From contig JADNRY010000237.1 of NCBI GenBank assembly GCA_015501585.1, forward strand, positions 31,639-95,638: a stretch of 64,000 nt of DNA. The letters are read 5' to 3'. How positions within the stretch are numbered: the stretch's first letter is position 1; each line of letters opens with the position of its first letter. The notes beneath the pieces are model-generated. The model was given only the letters and a program-made list of their open reading frames with translations, made no database searches and was not told the DNA's origin. This DNA is from Rhodocollybia butyracea. Taxonomy: Eukaryota; Basidiomycota; Agaricomycetes; Agaricales; Omphalotaceae. This document shows, piece after piece, positions 22,197 through 33,661 of this stretch. Made by a program: the position numbers and the translations under genes.

Positions 22197-23442
22197 ATGC
22201 CACTCACGAAAATACACTCCGCTCTTCTCCTCGCGTTCATAGCTGGCCTCACACTCGCTGTGTCCTCTCAACCACTCAGGAAGGATCCTGTAAGTGTTTT
22301 CTATGGTAATTGAATTGCATACTTATTACCCCGATAGGTCAAGAAACTGGAACTCACTTTCCTTGATCATCGAACAGGTAGAACTAGATGGGGCGGCCGC
22401 AAAAAACGTCCAGGCTCCTATACTCTATTGATCAATAAAGTCTTGAATATGAAGGGGGCAAAATGGGTATCCGCCGGTACATACTTCCCAGAAGGCAAGA
22501 ATCAAGCGACCTTTTTCAAATTAGAGGGAGGACCTCACTGTCCCTAAGCGCTCCGTGCTTCGGATGGAGAGTAAAAGGTCGTGAGTACTTGCTCCTGGAT
22601 TTGGGTTTCCTTGCATTCCTTATATATACTTTGGTAGCTCTTCTTCTCCCCTCTACGAAAAATAAGCCTGCCAATCCCGATTTTGTCAAAAACAAAGTGG
22701 ACTATATAGGCATTACCAGAGGGCTGCCAAACAAAGATGGTATGGCTGAGTGCATCGGGATTTATCCTGCGTGGGCTCGCGACGACAACGGGGCGAGACA
22801 ACAGTGGGAGACCTATAGGGATAAGTTTAACTCACTCTCTATCCCAGGTGTGCCAAAAACAGGATCATTGTCGGAGCCATTTCAGGCTGTAAGTGGCCAG
22901 TGCTACTGGGTAATCGTACTAAACCACATATTGCCAGGCACCTACCGTGACCTTCATAAGAATCGAAGATGGCCAACCCTTGAGCTTGAAGCCCACTGAC
23001 TCAAGTGCCGACCTAAGTGCTGAAGGAAAGGACATGGCACAGGAATTTAGACGATCCATAACCAACCAGATCAAACCACATACTTGGCATAAGCGGCACG
23101 GGGACAGTAACCTATGAATACACACCAAGATTGACCAGCGAATCGGCCAACAAGGTGCATTACTACAAGTTTGTCGGAGGTGACGAGCGCTGTACAGCTG
23201 ATGCTCCCTGTTATGGGTGGGTAAGAAAAGGTCGTGAGTACTCCTGAGTCTGGTCTTTCTTTGCGCGCCTCATGTACGCTTTTCCAGCTTACGGAAAACC
23301 TGGAAAGTCGGTTGTCGAGAGTTCCTACGAAGAGGGCCTTTATTTGGGCATCGGAAAGCCACGAGTAGAGGGAAAGGAGTTGGATATCATTGGGTCACAT
23401 CCTGAAATGAATCGAGTGACGGGTAGGCCCGCCGATGGCTAA
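22197..23442 (+). pseudogene. Secreted-protein family, broken copy
   Basis: It starts with a good signal peptide (MPLTKIHSALLLAFIAG) in exon 1 (22197-22289) and keeps the intron positions of the intact copy at 25629-26938. Domain A ends in GGPHCP followed by a stop: a single-base deletion near 22545 shifts the PCFGW motif out of frame. A second frameshift lies near 23075, before the VTYEY stretch. The end is shortened by a stop after GRPADG. It is therefore a pseudogene unless these are sequencing errors, which is less likely with several lesions. TATA block and 3' flank are still recognisable. Confidence 0.8.
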
Positions 23443-25500
23443 TGGGTAAAGAGTGGACGACTCAGCTGTTGGCATTTACCGTAAAGATAGAGCTTATGCT
23501 CTCAAAACATAGGACAAAGTCATATGTACGGTACCCCTCGTTCGACTAAGCTCAGGCTAAAATAACAAAATACTGTAGACTTCACTGTTGTACTAGTTGA
23601 CACATTGTTGGCAGTGTGAGTACAATCCAGAACTGATGCGAGCAAAGGGCCTTATTTCGAAAGTACTGAAAACGTCCTATACGTCGGACGAAATACTCAA
23701 GAGAAAACACCGCAGTAGCGAACCGTGTCTGTAACGAAGGGTAAGACGAGACGAGAGTAAAGGTAAGAAGAACGTAAGCTGCTAAATATGTACAACATTC
23801 GGACTAGCGCGGGGTGTGTTTACACTTACAAAACCACGGCCATGTTAACTTTGTGCAAAACCACCGACTCTTATCAGGCATATATTATGGCCGGGAGAGT
23901 GACTATTAGTGTTAAACAAAAGTTCCTCGTACCCATAATACAACAACTCCAGGACTCCAAGAGATTTTTAAAATGCATCATTACTTTCGCGTCTTTCGAA
24001 GCTTCGACAAACTGCTACTAGATCTAAAATTCGATATTTAAATGGGAATATAAGATGATAAGGTAGGGCCTAAGGCGCCTGCGTGCGCAATGCTCGGGTA
24101 CCTAGCCTATATTTATTTTATTTTATTTTATTTTGCGACCTATTTTTCGCGATTGACGTTATCTTCCAAGGACCGTGCCGAGTGATTCACTTGCTTCCTT
24201 CCTTCCTACGACGACACTTTAAAGTTTGGCATCATAAAATAAGTATGTCTAGTTACAGAATCTAAGTAGCACTCCCCACCACTCCCCACCACTTACCCAC
24301 CCCTCAAAGTGCTCTACTATCACGTCCATCAATTTTATAAATTGATCAAATGCACAAGGTTTTTAAAAATGCCCTTTAAGAGCATTTCCGCTCGGGAATT
24401 GCGGTGAGTGTGGCTCGGAAATGAAGTATAAATACCCATTATCTACTCTCACAGTCTTTTTTTGATTAAATTTGGGCGGATACAAGTTTCGCAACTTGTT
24501 TTTTATGAAGCGCGTGGATTTTCTTTTGAAAAATGAGTAATTTCACTTCTATGCAGAATTAGAAAATGAAAAAGAGTCTGTGGTACGTGTAAATGTAGAG
24601 TTAGATGTCTCGGAGCTTTTCTCCGAGACACTACAGACAGAAAACAGTGTTCTAGACAAACTTGAAGCCAAAGTGTGATATTTGAGTGACATCGCTCAAA
24701 CAGGAAGGCTGCCGCTCTCAGCCGTTACTCTACGGCAGAACTTTCGGCTTCACACTAGCGTGATTTCGTCCAAGTCGCGTCAAATTTTGAAGAGATATGT
24801 GCAACGTACTTGAATACATCCCAGCCGTCCAACCATCCCGGACTTGGAGATCTTCGGTGAGGTTTCTGGTCTTCCTGGTCTGGTACAAAGCTAGACTCGG
24901 GCTCAACTGAAGACGATTTCTCGGATTGCATTTCGATCGGGTCGGCCTTGTAGGAGGTACGTGACATCGCGTTGCGAGAAACGGTGGTACGTCCCAGTAC
25001 GGAACAATTCCACCGTAAAATAGAGAGAAGAGAGAATCTTGCGCTGAAAATGCACGTGAAGAAATTACCAGGGCAGCGCCGCTGCCTGTGCCGTTGATTG
25101 TATATGTTACTGATGTGACTGATTTTTATAAAAACTCTGTGCAAACGCACTCTCGACACCGGAAAAGTCATCGTGCTCGAACAAGGTATTTATTTTCTAT
25201 ATAAAGTAGATAGAAAGAAAGCTAGGATACTATCCCCCATTACAATAAAATCCGGGAGAGATCCAAGGACGCTCAAAGCATCTCCGAGGCAAGTTTTCAA
25301 ATTTTTTATAAAAACTATGGACATGATAGTAAAATCACTCTAAAACTAGCCTTGTTGCTTCTTGTTGCTTACTACCGAGCTCCACCTGCGGCGGCCACTA
25401 GTGGCCACTATGATGATGCGAACACCATTTGGCAACCACTAATACTTTGATGCGACCACTAAATACCAGATTATTAATATGATGCGGGTCTATCAACCCT
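23443..25500. other. Intergenic, mostly featureless
   Basis: The segment 23800-24000 resembles 27250-27420 (shared CATGTTAACTTTG(T/C)GCAAA and AGAGTGACTATT), so the secreted-gene duplication reached this far. A (TTTTA)n tract is at about 24112-24134. A small hairpin GTCTCGGAG/CTCCGAGAC is at about 24608-24632. No complete gene was seen. Confidence 0.5.
24808..24968 (-). CDS. Possible isolated exon of an unknown protein
   Basis: On the minus strand ATG at 24968 opens MSRTSYKADPIEMQSEK and runs to WLDGWDVFK, followed by a plausible donor GTACGTTGC. Composition looks coding (acidic, proline- and serine-rich), but no second exon was found downstream. It may be a gene fragment or chance. Confidence 0.25.
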
Positions 25501-25513
25501 ATAGTTGGGGGTC

Positions 25514-25522
25514 CATAAAAGC
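25514..25522 (+). promoter_or_regulatory. TATA-like element of the secreted-protein gene
   Basis: CATAAAAGCG lies about 115 bases before the ATG at 25629. The position and surrounding words are conserved in all three copies of the family. Confidence 0.5.
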
Positions 25523-25628
25523 GACTTCGAATGGAATGTTGCAGTAGCCCTGCCGGTTCAGTCACCCAACTCAAAGACAGTTTGCTGGTCAATCTGCCTT
25601 CCAATACTATTCTACACAATTCACAAAA

Positions 25629-26938
25629 ATGCGCTCTGCTCTTCTCCTCATGTTCATAGCCAACTCTCTACTTGCTGTGTCCTCTCTACGACTCGCCGTA
25701 CGAGCCGGGCAGGCCTTGGAGCAGCCGCCTGTAAGTGTTGGCTACGGTAATCGTGCTATGCTCAATACCCAGATAGGTCAAGCAACCACCACCCACCATG
25801 ACCTTCCTTGACCCTCGAACAGGTACAGAGAAACTGGGCAACCAAGAAGTTCCATCAAATTTTGTTCGACAGATCAACGAAGCTTTGAATATGAAAGGCG
25901 TAGTATGGGTCTACCGCGGTTCATACGAGCCAGAAGGGGATCGGCTATGGGTTTATTTAAAATTAACAGGAGGACCCCACTGCCCTTTGCACGCTCCGTG
26001 TTTTGCGTGGAGAGCACAAGGTCGTGAGTAATTGTACCTGTATTTGGATTTCTTTGCGTTCCTCATATACGCTTTGGTAGGTTCCATTCCTCTCAAAGCG
26101 AAGACAATGCCTACCCATTTTGCCGCCATGGTAGACTATATTGGCATTACCGCAGGACTGCCAGACCACGACGGCATAGCTGCCTGCAAGGGGGTTTATC
26201 CTCTGAGGGCTCGCGATCATGCGCTGACCAAAAAAGAATGGCAGGACATTAGGACTGAGTCTAACAAGGAGCATCGGATCCCAGGTGTACCACGAACAGG
26301 GGCAGTAGAGTCGACAGAGCCATTTCTGGCAGTAAGTGTTTGCCACTGGGTGATCGTAAAGTTTACCTAACCTGCATACATATTGTCAGGTACCTACCGT
26401 GACCTTCATAGATATCGAAAACGGTCGACCTTGGAAAATCTTAGAAAACCCTCCAAGCTCCCTTCAAAAAGTCATGACTCCGTACATCAACGAGATGCTT
26501 AACTTGGCCGGAAAAACGGTAACCTATGAAGGAAAACCAAAATCGGCTGGCAAATTGGGACCGTTTTACTTCAAGTTCTTTGGAGGTGACGCGCGCTGTT
26601 TAAGTAAGACTGCGGCTTCAAGTTGTTATGGGTGGATAGAAGAAGGTTGTGAGTACTTGCTCCCGAATCTGGTTTTCTTTGCGTGCCTCATATATGTTTT
26701 GCTAGCCTACGTAATCCCTGGAACGACAGGTGTTCACAAGCATACCTATCATATGGGCATTGGAAAGCCAATATCAACAGTGCCAACACAGGGAAAGGGG
26801 CTGGCACTCATTGGGTCATATCCTGAAATAAATCCACTGATGGGTAGGCCCGCCGACGGACCAATAGCTCAAGAGTGGGTGGGTAAGATGGATGCGTTTG
26901 GCGCGAAAATTGAGCGTATGCTCCTACATATGCAATAG
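25629..26938 (+). CDS. Lineage-specific secreted protein, internally duplicated, 363 aa
   Basis: Function unknown; no known family recognised. Exons 25629-25730, 25777-26023, 26081-26331, 26390-26648 and 26706-26938 join in frame with GT-AG introns. Exon 1 encodes a signal peptide (MRSALLLMFIANSLLAVSS). The mature part repeats a two-module plan, A-B-A'-B'. A modules start TFLD/TFID, contain LNMKG or LNLAG, and end GGPHCP...PCFAW or GGDARC...CYGW. B modules start DYIGITAGLP or YHMGIGKP and contain GVYP or GSYPE. The conserved cysteine pairs suggest disulphides. A phase-1 intron follows each A module, so the duplication included introns. Paralogues are at 22197 (broken) and 53625 (intact). It could be an effector-like or cell-surface protein, but that is inference. 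Confidence 0.8.
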
Positions 26939-27539
26939 GACGAATTCATATGTACACTGCCCCTCGCTGGACTAAGCTCTGGCTGAAATAGAAGAATCTT
27001 GTAGACTCTGTCGTTGTAGTTCACACTGTGAGCGTATTTTTTGCCTCAGTCAGGCTGAGGACCACTTAAAGCGTATAAGACAACATCGTATGACCTAACG
27101 AGTGTTTTAGACAAGCAGCTTATCGTCATCTACGTATCTTATATGGTACTACCAGTATCTCGCTGGTTCGGCGGTAACTTTTCTTGGTTTCTTTGTGTAA
27201 GCCCCAACTTTGGAGTCGCTGCCACCATGTGGCGTACTAAGAATTTGAACGCGTGTTGAGCGCACTGGTGTGTTAACAGTTACACGGACATGTTAACTTT
27301 GCGCAAAGCCCCTTTCTCCACATCCAGAAGAGTGACTATTCGTGTTTCACGAAGAAGTAACCAGTTTTGCGAACATCGCCTCGCGCGACGTAGGGCATAT
27401 TATAAGCATATTGTGTCACTTTCGTTGGTATCCTTCTTGTAGTCCTCAGATAAGCAAACAATTGCACGACAAAGTACTAAGCTGTATTAGGCTACGCTAA
27501 AAGATCTAAAAAAGAACGATTTATGTACGTACAGATGCA

Positions 27540-27920
27540 GACACTCCCTTAAGCGCCTCCCACACCGGCAGTCTCACCATGGCATTCTCGAATGCGTACT
27601 GTGAGCATGCTTTGAACTTGGGGACGCAATAGGAACCACAGATCAATTAAGATAGGTGGGCGGGAATTCGAAGATGATACGCGGTATAAAACATATTTGG
27701 TACGCGGAAAGGGTCGTTCATCTCTACAACGTAAGACATGCTGGACCATCGGTTCAGGATACCACAGGATACCACTTGTGACGGAGTAGTCGGCACACCA
27801 GTTACGGGACCGCGGGCGACTGGTCAGGATCGTAGGTGTGGCCGTCGACGGGGGCGAGTAGTACTGGTGTAGGGGCTAGACGCGTTGCTGGTGAAGGCAC
27901 GTTAAGGGCTGACAGTGCTG
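27540..27920 (-). repeat. Unit A, copy 1 (dispersed non-intact coding-like segment)
   Basis: About 380 bases are shared with 31960-32300 and, in two pieces, with 55620-55830 and 56640-56720. Shared words include GCGTA(C/G)TGTGAGCATGC, GATCAAT(A/T)AA, AGGTGGGCGG and GTAGGGGC(T/A)AGACGCGT. On the minus strand the 31960 copy has an open frame with SYCIPKFEACSQYAFGDG. Here that frame is broken. The segment looks like a once-coding piece of unknown family. It always occurs between a secreted-protein-type duplication and an HMG fragment, or next to one. Confidence 0.65.
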
Positions 27921-28700
27921 AAGTGCTGTGCCTATCTTCTCCGTGGGTCTCTGCATCGCATGTACCCGAAGTGATGCCAGGAGTTCCTTCGTCTGCATTG
28001 GGCCGGTCTCGCAGACGAGAGGTGGTAGTTGTAGCGGGATAAGGAAAGTGTAGTGGGATGAGGAAAGTGTAGTACTGGTTCTGTTTGAGGCCTGTAGCTT
28101 TGTCGTAGTTTTTCGGGACGTACAGTCGATGTAACGAGCCAAGTGGGTAACTGGAGATTAGAGATGATCGATGGAAAAGATTCCATGAGTACGACTGTCG
28201 ACAGACTTATCTTCCTTCCGCTACCAGATTCCAGCCCGCAACTCTAACCCCCCAAATCTCGATCGCCGATTGGGGATATGTAGTAACTGGTTGAGGAAGG
28301 CGATAGAAATAGACGTTTTGAATACTTTGTGTGATATACATAATCAAACCACGGCAAGGAAACGCGAAATCGCGAGCGACGTACTAATATTATGTTCCGA
28401 CCGCTGCCAAACTGACTGCTTTTTCGACTAAAACACGCCAAACAATGAGTTAGCTTTCGATACAAGCTCCTTCACCTTGCAGCCAGAAGCAACCGTAAAA
28501 GAAAAAGAGTTTTTCGAGAACAAGACGAGCAATATATCCACAGGCGATCAGCTGAAAGAATCACATCGCGGTCGCCGCATATTTAAAGGTGTCGCTCCTT
28601 CGAGCTGGCCGTTGCAAAGAAAGAAAAGCGCAATCCAGTTTACGGTCCGAATCGCGGCATTACTATAATTGAATTTGGCGCCTATTCATCTTTTCGAGCG
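27920..28700 (-). pseudogene. Degenerate 5' part and upstream region of the HMG gene
   Basis: It matches the HMG gene from within exon 1 (around 19080-19150: GTTCCYTCGTYTGC, CCGGTCT...CGAGAGGTRGTAG) through its 5' flank (19600-19900: CCCAAATCTCG...CGCCGATT, TAATCAAA(A)CCACGGCAAG, GTTCCGACCG). It is too diverged to encode protein. Confidence 0.7.
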
Positions 28701-29342
28701 CTGAAGGTATAGCCTCCGCAACGCCCCGCCTTGACTCAACTATCCAGCGCCAGCCTTTGCGTCTTGCGTTGATCAGGTTGGCGGCTTTCTATCCTCCCAC
28801 ATCTCCTTCAAATTGCAGGTCCACGGGCTGGTCCAAACTCAATCGCTTGAGCACATCTAACCACTGCTTCTAGAATCTACACGCTGTACCCAGCCTGTTA
28901 CCGTTTTCTCCTTGCCTTGTGCTTCGTAAACCCGTAAACCATTGTTCTCCCAACTCAGTCGTCTTGGACGATGCGCTGGTCGTTAGTCTTGGTGGGGCCT
29001 GCGACTTCGGAAGCAAGGGCCGGCGGTAGATGAAGTTTCCGGAGATGTGTTAGCGGAAGAACATGGAAGAACATGAGGATAGTTGGAGCATGCCTCACAG
29101 TGATGTTGTTCTCTAATTTTACCCCGAATCTTAAACTACACGAGGCTTTGCGCAGTACAGTACTTACTTAATTTCGCTTGTTCCATTCTCATATCGATCT
29201 TTTGCCTCGCCTTTGCCTCGCCTCATTCTGTTACGACTAAATTTGACTCTAGCTATTCTTAAAAATTCACGAGGGCTTCCGAGGCATGAAGTACACGTTT
29301 AATGGCAATGGGTGTGTGGCGAGGCGATAAACGACTTAATTA
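28701..29342. other. Intergenic, no gene seen
   Basis: No open frame with coding character and no repeat shared elsewhere in the window were seen, apart from short CTTTGCCTCGCC words near 29208. Confidence 0.4.
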
Positions 29343-29577
29343 TCGACTCGAAGTGAGAAAGAACAAAAGGCGAGCTAACTGAGAGCTTGTTGAGGGCGGC
29401 ACTGAGCGATCTCACCGCACCGCTGATGAGACTAAGCGCAGAAAGAGCGAGAGGCCACAACCTCATCGACGTGCGGTCTCGTTTGCCAAAATCACTACCT
29501 AATAAGTGCCGAGAGTTTTGCGAAACCTAAGTGACACTTACTGCACTGAAATTTACGCGTAGACAATACCACATACA

Positions 29578-29595
29578 TTAGGGTTAGGGTTAAGG
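29578..29595 (+). repeat. Interstitial telomere-like repeat
   Basis: TTAGGGTTAGGGTTAAGG occurs here and again at 32508-32525, about 110 bases before the start codon position. It is followed by a TATATATA stretch. TTAGGG is the usual fungal telomere unit. In this position it may be a promoter element or a scar of break repair. Confidence 0.75.
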
Positions 29596-29693
29596 TTTAT
29601 ATATATGTGACGACATATCACCAACCTCTCTTGATCTTGAACCATCACCATCTACTTTTTGAAACTTTTCTTTGTGCATTTATCACTGCTATC

Positions 29694-30902
29694 ATGTCTT
29701 CTACTGCTCAAAACATTGCTCCCTACAACCAGGTTGCTGCTGCTGAAGCTGGAAAGGAAAAGGAAGTGGCTCAAGAGGCTCCAGGGGAAGAGGTTCAGAT
29801 GTACAAATTGGATCCCACTGTTAGACACTCCAGTGTCCCACCACCCAACAAAAAGATGGATACTGCTTATGCTAATGCTTCTAAGCCTAAGGATTCATAC
29901 CCAAAAATGCGGACGGAGTTTCGTTATGACTTCTTTACCTTTGCAGTGGGGGATTGGTAAGTCCTTTTTAGATTTTTGTGACCAACTCAAATATAATGGT
30001 ATAGTGTTATCGCCTGCCCTGAGGCAATTGAGCCTGCTGGAGGTTATACTGAGAAGGAGTTGATGCATAAGGGGCACATAGGAATTGTAAAAGGCATCAG
30101 AATGACCAGGGCATTTGGAATTTTGGTAAAGTTGGGCTGGTTCGCTTGTTTTGAAGACTTGAACAAAAGGTTAGTGAGGTTTTATAATTTTGATTTATAT
30201 CACTTAATTTTCCCAGATACTATCTTCCAAAGCCAGACGCAAGGGTGCTGGAACCAAAAACTGGAGAGTACGAACTTTTTGGTGTTGCCGAAGTTGGTGT
30301 GTGCCGGCTTGTTGATATCATCTGTATGTTTATCTACTTGCTAGTATCACTTATTTGTGTCTTTAATATCTGCAATAGATGTCCTTGACTTGGTTCCAGC
30401 AAGGCCAGACTTTGGAGTAATGGATGTCAATGAGCCATGGATTGGTAATGAGACATATTACATACGGGCCGAAATCAAGGTGCCACAAACTACAAAGAAA
30501 CCAGGCAAAATTGTCTACTCAGAGAAGAATGAAGAGCATGCATTTTACAACCCCTCCACATCATGTCAGCTGTGGTGCCGTTGGTGTCGACACTGGTTTA
30601 ATTTTGACGAGGTGGATAAAAAGGACTATGATGGACCAATATTGTCGGGAAATTATGCTGAACGTTCACAGGACTTGACTGTTTTGAGGGGAGGAGGATG
30701 GATGAATAAGCATCGTGAAATATGGAAGGAAGTTTTAAAGAAGCATCCTGGAGATATAGCCTATGCCTGGTTAGTGGTTGGGACATATCAGCTCTTCTGT
30801 GGGAAGTTTAGAACCCTGGAGCATAAGGCTGCTGCGCTGTATGGAAGAGGAGTTGCAGCAAGGACACTTTACTTTTGCCGGGAGTGTCATCTGAAGTGTT
30901 GA
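29694..30902 (+). CDS. Unknown protein with Cys clusters, 352 aa, intact copy
   Basis: The gene is not recognised. Exons 29694-29956, 30005-30169, 30217-30323 and 30379-30902 join in frame with short GT-AG introns and end in TGA. The start MSSTAQNIAPYNQVAAAEAG follows a TATATATA stretch and the telomere-like repeat. The N-terminus is disordered. The middle has ELMHKGHIGIVKGIRMTRAFG and LPKPDARVLEPKTGEY. The C-terminal half has CQLWCRWC near residue 241 and ends FCRECHLKC, spacing that could bind zinc. There is no signal peptide or membrane segment. The second copy at 32614-34893 is disrupted. It could be a domesticated element protein or a lineage-specific gene. Confidence 0.7.
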
Positions 30903-31077
30903 ATGGACACTTTTATCAATAATTCCTTTTTGTATACTATGAAAATATGATTTTTTGCTTTCTGAAACTTGAACAAATGGCTATATCAGAAACAGTAAGT
31001 AGTAAGTACATAAGGCCATTTCTGATCAGAAACAATGTGTATAATTGTTCAATTATGTTATGTATTTTGTTTATTGT

Positions 31078-31520
31078 ATAACTTGCTAAGACATTGGTCA
31101 GGTGTCACAATATGTATCATAAACAGTTGATACTGATATTATTACTGAACATGTATGACCATCCTTGTTGCAATTGAAGCTTGTATTGAATTAAATTTAT
31201 TGTAGTACATATTTTATTGTTCGCATAACTTGCCAAGACGTCAGTTCGGTGTTACAATACTTATCACAAACCAAGTCACAAACAGTTGATACTGAGTACT
31301 AGTGGCCATTTCTGGTGCGCAAAGTTGTAGTGAATGATTTTATTATGTTACATTGCATAACTTGCCAAGCCGTCGGTCCGGTGTTGCAATACTTATCACA
31401 AACAGTTGATACTGAGTATGTATGGCCATTTCTGTTGCGAAAAGCTCTACTGAATCACTTTATTGTAGTATGTATTTTGAAATTTGTTGTTCGCATAACT
31501 TGTCAAGACGCTAGAAGTGC
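31078..31520 (+). repeat. Tandem repeat, three to four units of about 130-147 bp
   Basis: Units begin GCATAACTTGCCAAG at about 31225 and 31356, with diverged forms at 31078 and 31494. Each contains ACAGTTGATACTGAGTA and GGCCATTTCTG. The array lies in the 3' flank of the intact unknown gene and is repeated behind the second copy (about 35403-35700). Confidence 0.8.
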
Positions 31521-31944
31521 AGGAGTTCAAGCTAGCGGTAGCTTCTTGATGAGAGATTTCGTAGGCTCTAAACCGCTGTTCAATTCCCCCTTACTAGCTG
31601 ACCTCTCTGCTAACTACCGGGACTTTATCCTTGGAAACGGTCAACTGCCTAGCTGCGGTGACGTTCGGATAGACACACTGCTGCTACTTCATGGCAACTT
31701 TAGTTATAACCAGGTTATAACATATCCCGCAATGTTATGGTTTATGATTATGGACAACCTCTATGTTTAAAAGTGCGCAAGGGCCATGCACCTTGCACTT
31801 CTACTCGCACCACTGAAGCTGTTTTGTTCCATTGACAGTCACGGGGACAGTATATCTTGTCACCAGAACCACCCCTCGTCTGACGTCCTAAACTCAACTA
31901 ATCCACGCTCTTCACGCCCCTCCTAATCTCTTGATTCTAAAATC
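31521..31944. other. End of the duplicated segment and short spacer
   Basis: Non-coding. The duplication ends near 31733. The remaining 200 bases lead into unit A copy 2. Confidence 0.4.
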
Positions 31945-32300
31945 CTTCTCCGAAATTGGCCACAGCAGACACCCCCTCAAGCGCCTCCCACACCGGCAGC
32001 CTCGCCACGCCATCGCCGAATGCGTACTGTGAGCATGCTTCGAACTTGGGGATGCAATAGGAACCACAGATCAATAAACATAGGTGGGCGGGAATTCGAA
32101 GGTGATACGCGGTATAAAACATACTCGGTACGCGGATAGGGGCGTCCATCTCTACAACATAAGACATGCTGGACCATCGCTTCAGGATACCACAGGATAC
32201 AACTTGTGACGGAGTATTGTAGATATGGCCCTCGACGGTGGCGAGTGCTGGTGTAGGGGCTAGACGCGTTGCTGGTAGAGGCGTGTTAAAGGCTGTATGC
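31945..32300 (-). repeat. Unit A, copy 2
   Basis: This copy keeps the longest open frame of the family, on the minus strand from about 32300 to 31937, with MSYVVEMDAPIRVPSMFYTA and a C-terminal GVARLPVWEALEG. No start codon context or family was recognised. It is not followed by an HMG fragment, unlike the copies at 27540 and 55620. Confidence 0.6.
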
Positions 32301-32507
32301 TCCTTGTACCCAGTGAGAAAGAACAAAGGGCGAGCTGACTGATAGCTTGCTGAGAGCGGCACTGAGCACCGCTGATGCCAAGACTAAGTGCAGAAAGAGT
32401 GAGATGCCACAACCTCATCGCCGTGCGGTCTCGTTTGCCAAAATGACTACCTAATAAGTGTTGAGAGTTTTATGAGACCCAAGTGACACTAGACAATACC
32501 ACATACA

Positions 32508-32525
32508 TTAGGGTTAGGGTTAAGG
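32508..32525 (+). repeat. Interstitial telomere-like repeat, copy 2
   Basis: Same sequence and position relative to the gene as 29578-29595. Confidence 0.75.
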
Positions 32526-33032
32526 TCTATATATATGTGACGTCATGTCACCAACCTCTCTTGATCTTGAACCATCACCATCTATTGAAACTTTTCTTTG
32601 TGCATTTATCACTGCTACCATGCTACTCCTTACAACCAGGTTGCTGCTGCTGAAGCTGGAAGGGAAAAGGAAGTGGCTCAAGGGGCTCCAGTGGAAGAGG
32701 TTCAGGTGTACAAATTGGATCCCACTGTTAGACACTCCAGTGCCCCACCACCCAACAAAAAGTTGGATACTGCTTATGCCAATGCTTCTAAGCCTAAGGA
32801 TTCATACCCAAAAATGCGGACGGAGTTTCGTTATGGCTTCTTTACCTTTGCAGTGGGGGATTGGTAAGTCCTTTTTAGATCTTTGTGACCAACTCAAATA
32901 TAATGGTATAGTGTTATCACCTGCCCTGAGGCGATTGAGCCTGCTGGAGGCTATACTGAGAAGGAGTTGATGCATAAGGGGCACATAGGAATTGTAAAAG
33001 GCATCAGAATGACCAGGGCATTTGGCATTTTG

Positions 33033-33326
33033 TGTTGGGATTAATAATCAATCCTGACACCCTGATGGAATGTTGTATGTCATGTGCAAATATCCCATCC
33101 CAAATCTATAAGGCAATATGTAAGTCCAAAGAGGCAATATGTAGGTCCGAAGATATAGATGTTGGGACAATATGGGTGTTGCACCTCTGACAGTACTTCA
33201 GGGATCTTCCATTAGCTGTAACCATGGCCAGATAGCTCAGTTGGTTAGAGCATCTTGGGATTTCACCAGAAGGTCCTGGGTTCAATCCCCAGTCTGGACA
33301 CTTTGTCAGTCATTATAACTTTAACA
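33033..33326 (+). mobile_element. 294-bp LTR-like element carrying a tRNA-like sequence
   Basis: The ends are TGTTGGGATTAA...ACTTTAACA (inverted TGTT/AACA). The flanks are TTTTG (33028-33032 and 33327-33331), within a longer shared CATTTTG. The corresponding place in copy 1 (about 30120) is uninterrupted. The last quarter holds a tRNA-like sequence with Pol III A and B boxes. It may be a solo LTR, a miniature element, or a tRNA-derived SINE with an unusual layout. Confidence 0.75.
33226..33299 (+). tRNA. tRNA-like sequence, probably not a working tRNA
   Basis: It has a 7-bp acceptor stem with one G-A mismatch, a perfect 4-bp D stem (GCTC/GAGC), A box TAGCTCAGTTGG, a 5-bp anticodon stem with one mismatch, a loop of eight instead of seven bases, and a perfect T arm (CTGGG TTCAATC CCCAG) containing B box GGTTCAATCCC. 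The faulty anticodon loop argues against decoding function. The intact boxes could still drive Pol III transcription. Confidence 0.55.
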
Positions 33327-33661
33327 TTTTGGTGAAGTTGGGCTGGTTTGCTCGGTTTGAAGTCTTGAATAAAAGGTTAGTAAGGTTTTTTAATTTTGAT
33401 TTATATCACTTAATGTTCTCAGATACTATCTTCCAAAGCCAGACGCAAGGGTGCTGGAACCAAAAACTGGAGAGTACAAGCTTTTTGATGTCGCCAAAGT
33501 AGATGTGTACCGGCTTATTGATATTATCTGTATGTTTATTTACTTTCTAGTATCACTTATTTGTGTCTTTAATATCTGCGATAGATATCCTTGATTTGGT
33601 TCCAGCAAGGCCAGATTTTGGAGTAATGGATGTCAATGAGCCATGGGTTGGTAATGAGACA

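Larger units (their letters stand above)
29343..31733 (+). repeat. Duplicated segment, copy 1
   Basis: The segment is repeated at 32318-35920. The copies are closely similar outside the later insertions. The left border is near GTGAGAAAGAACAAA(A/G)GGCGAGC and the right border near ATAACATATCCCGC. The two copies are separated by unit A copy 2 and about 230 unique bases. Confidence 0.85.
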
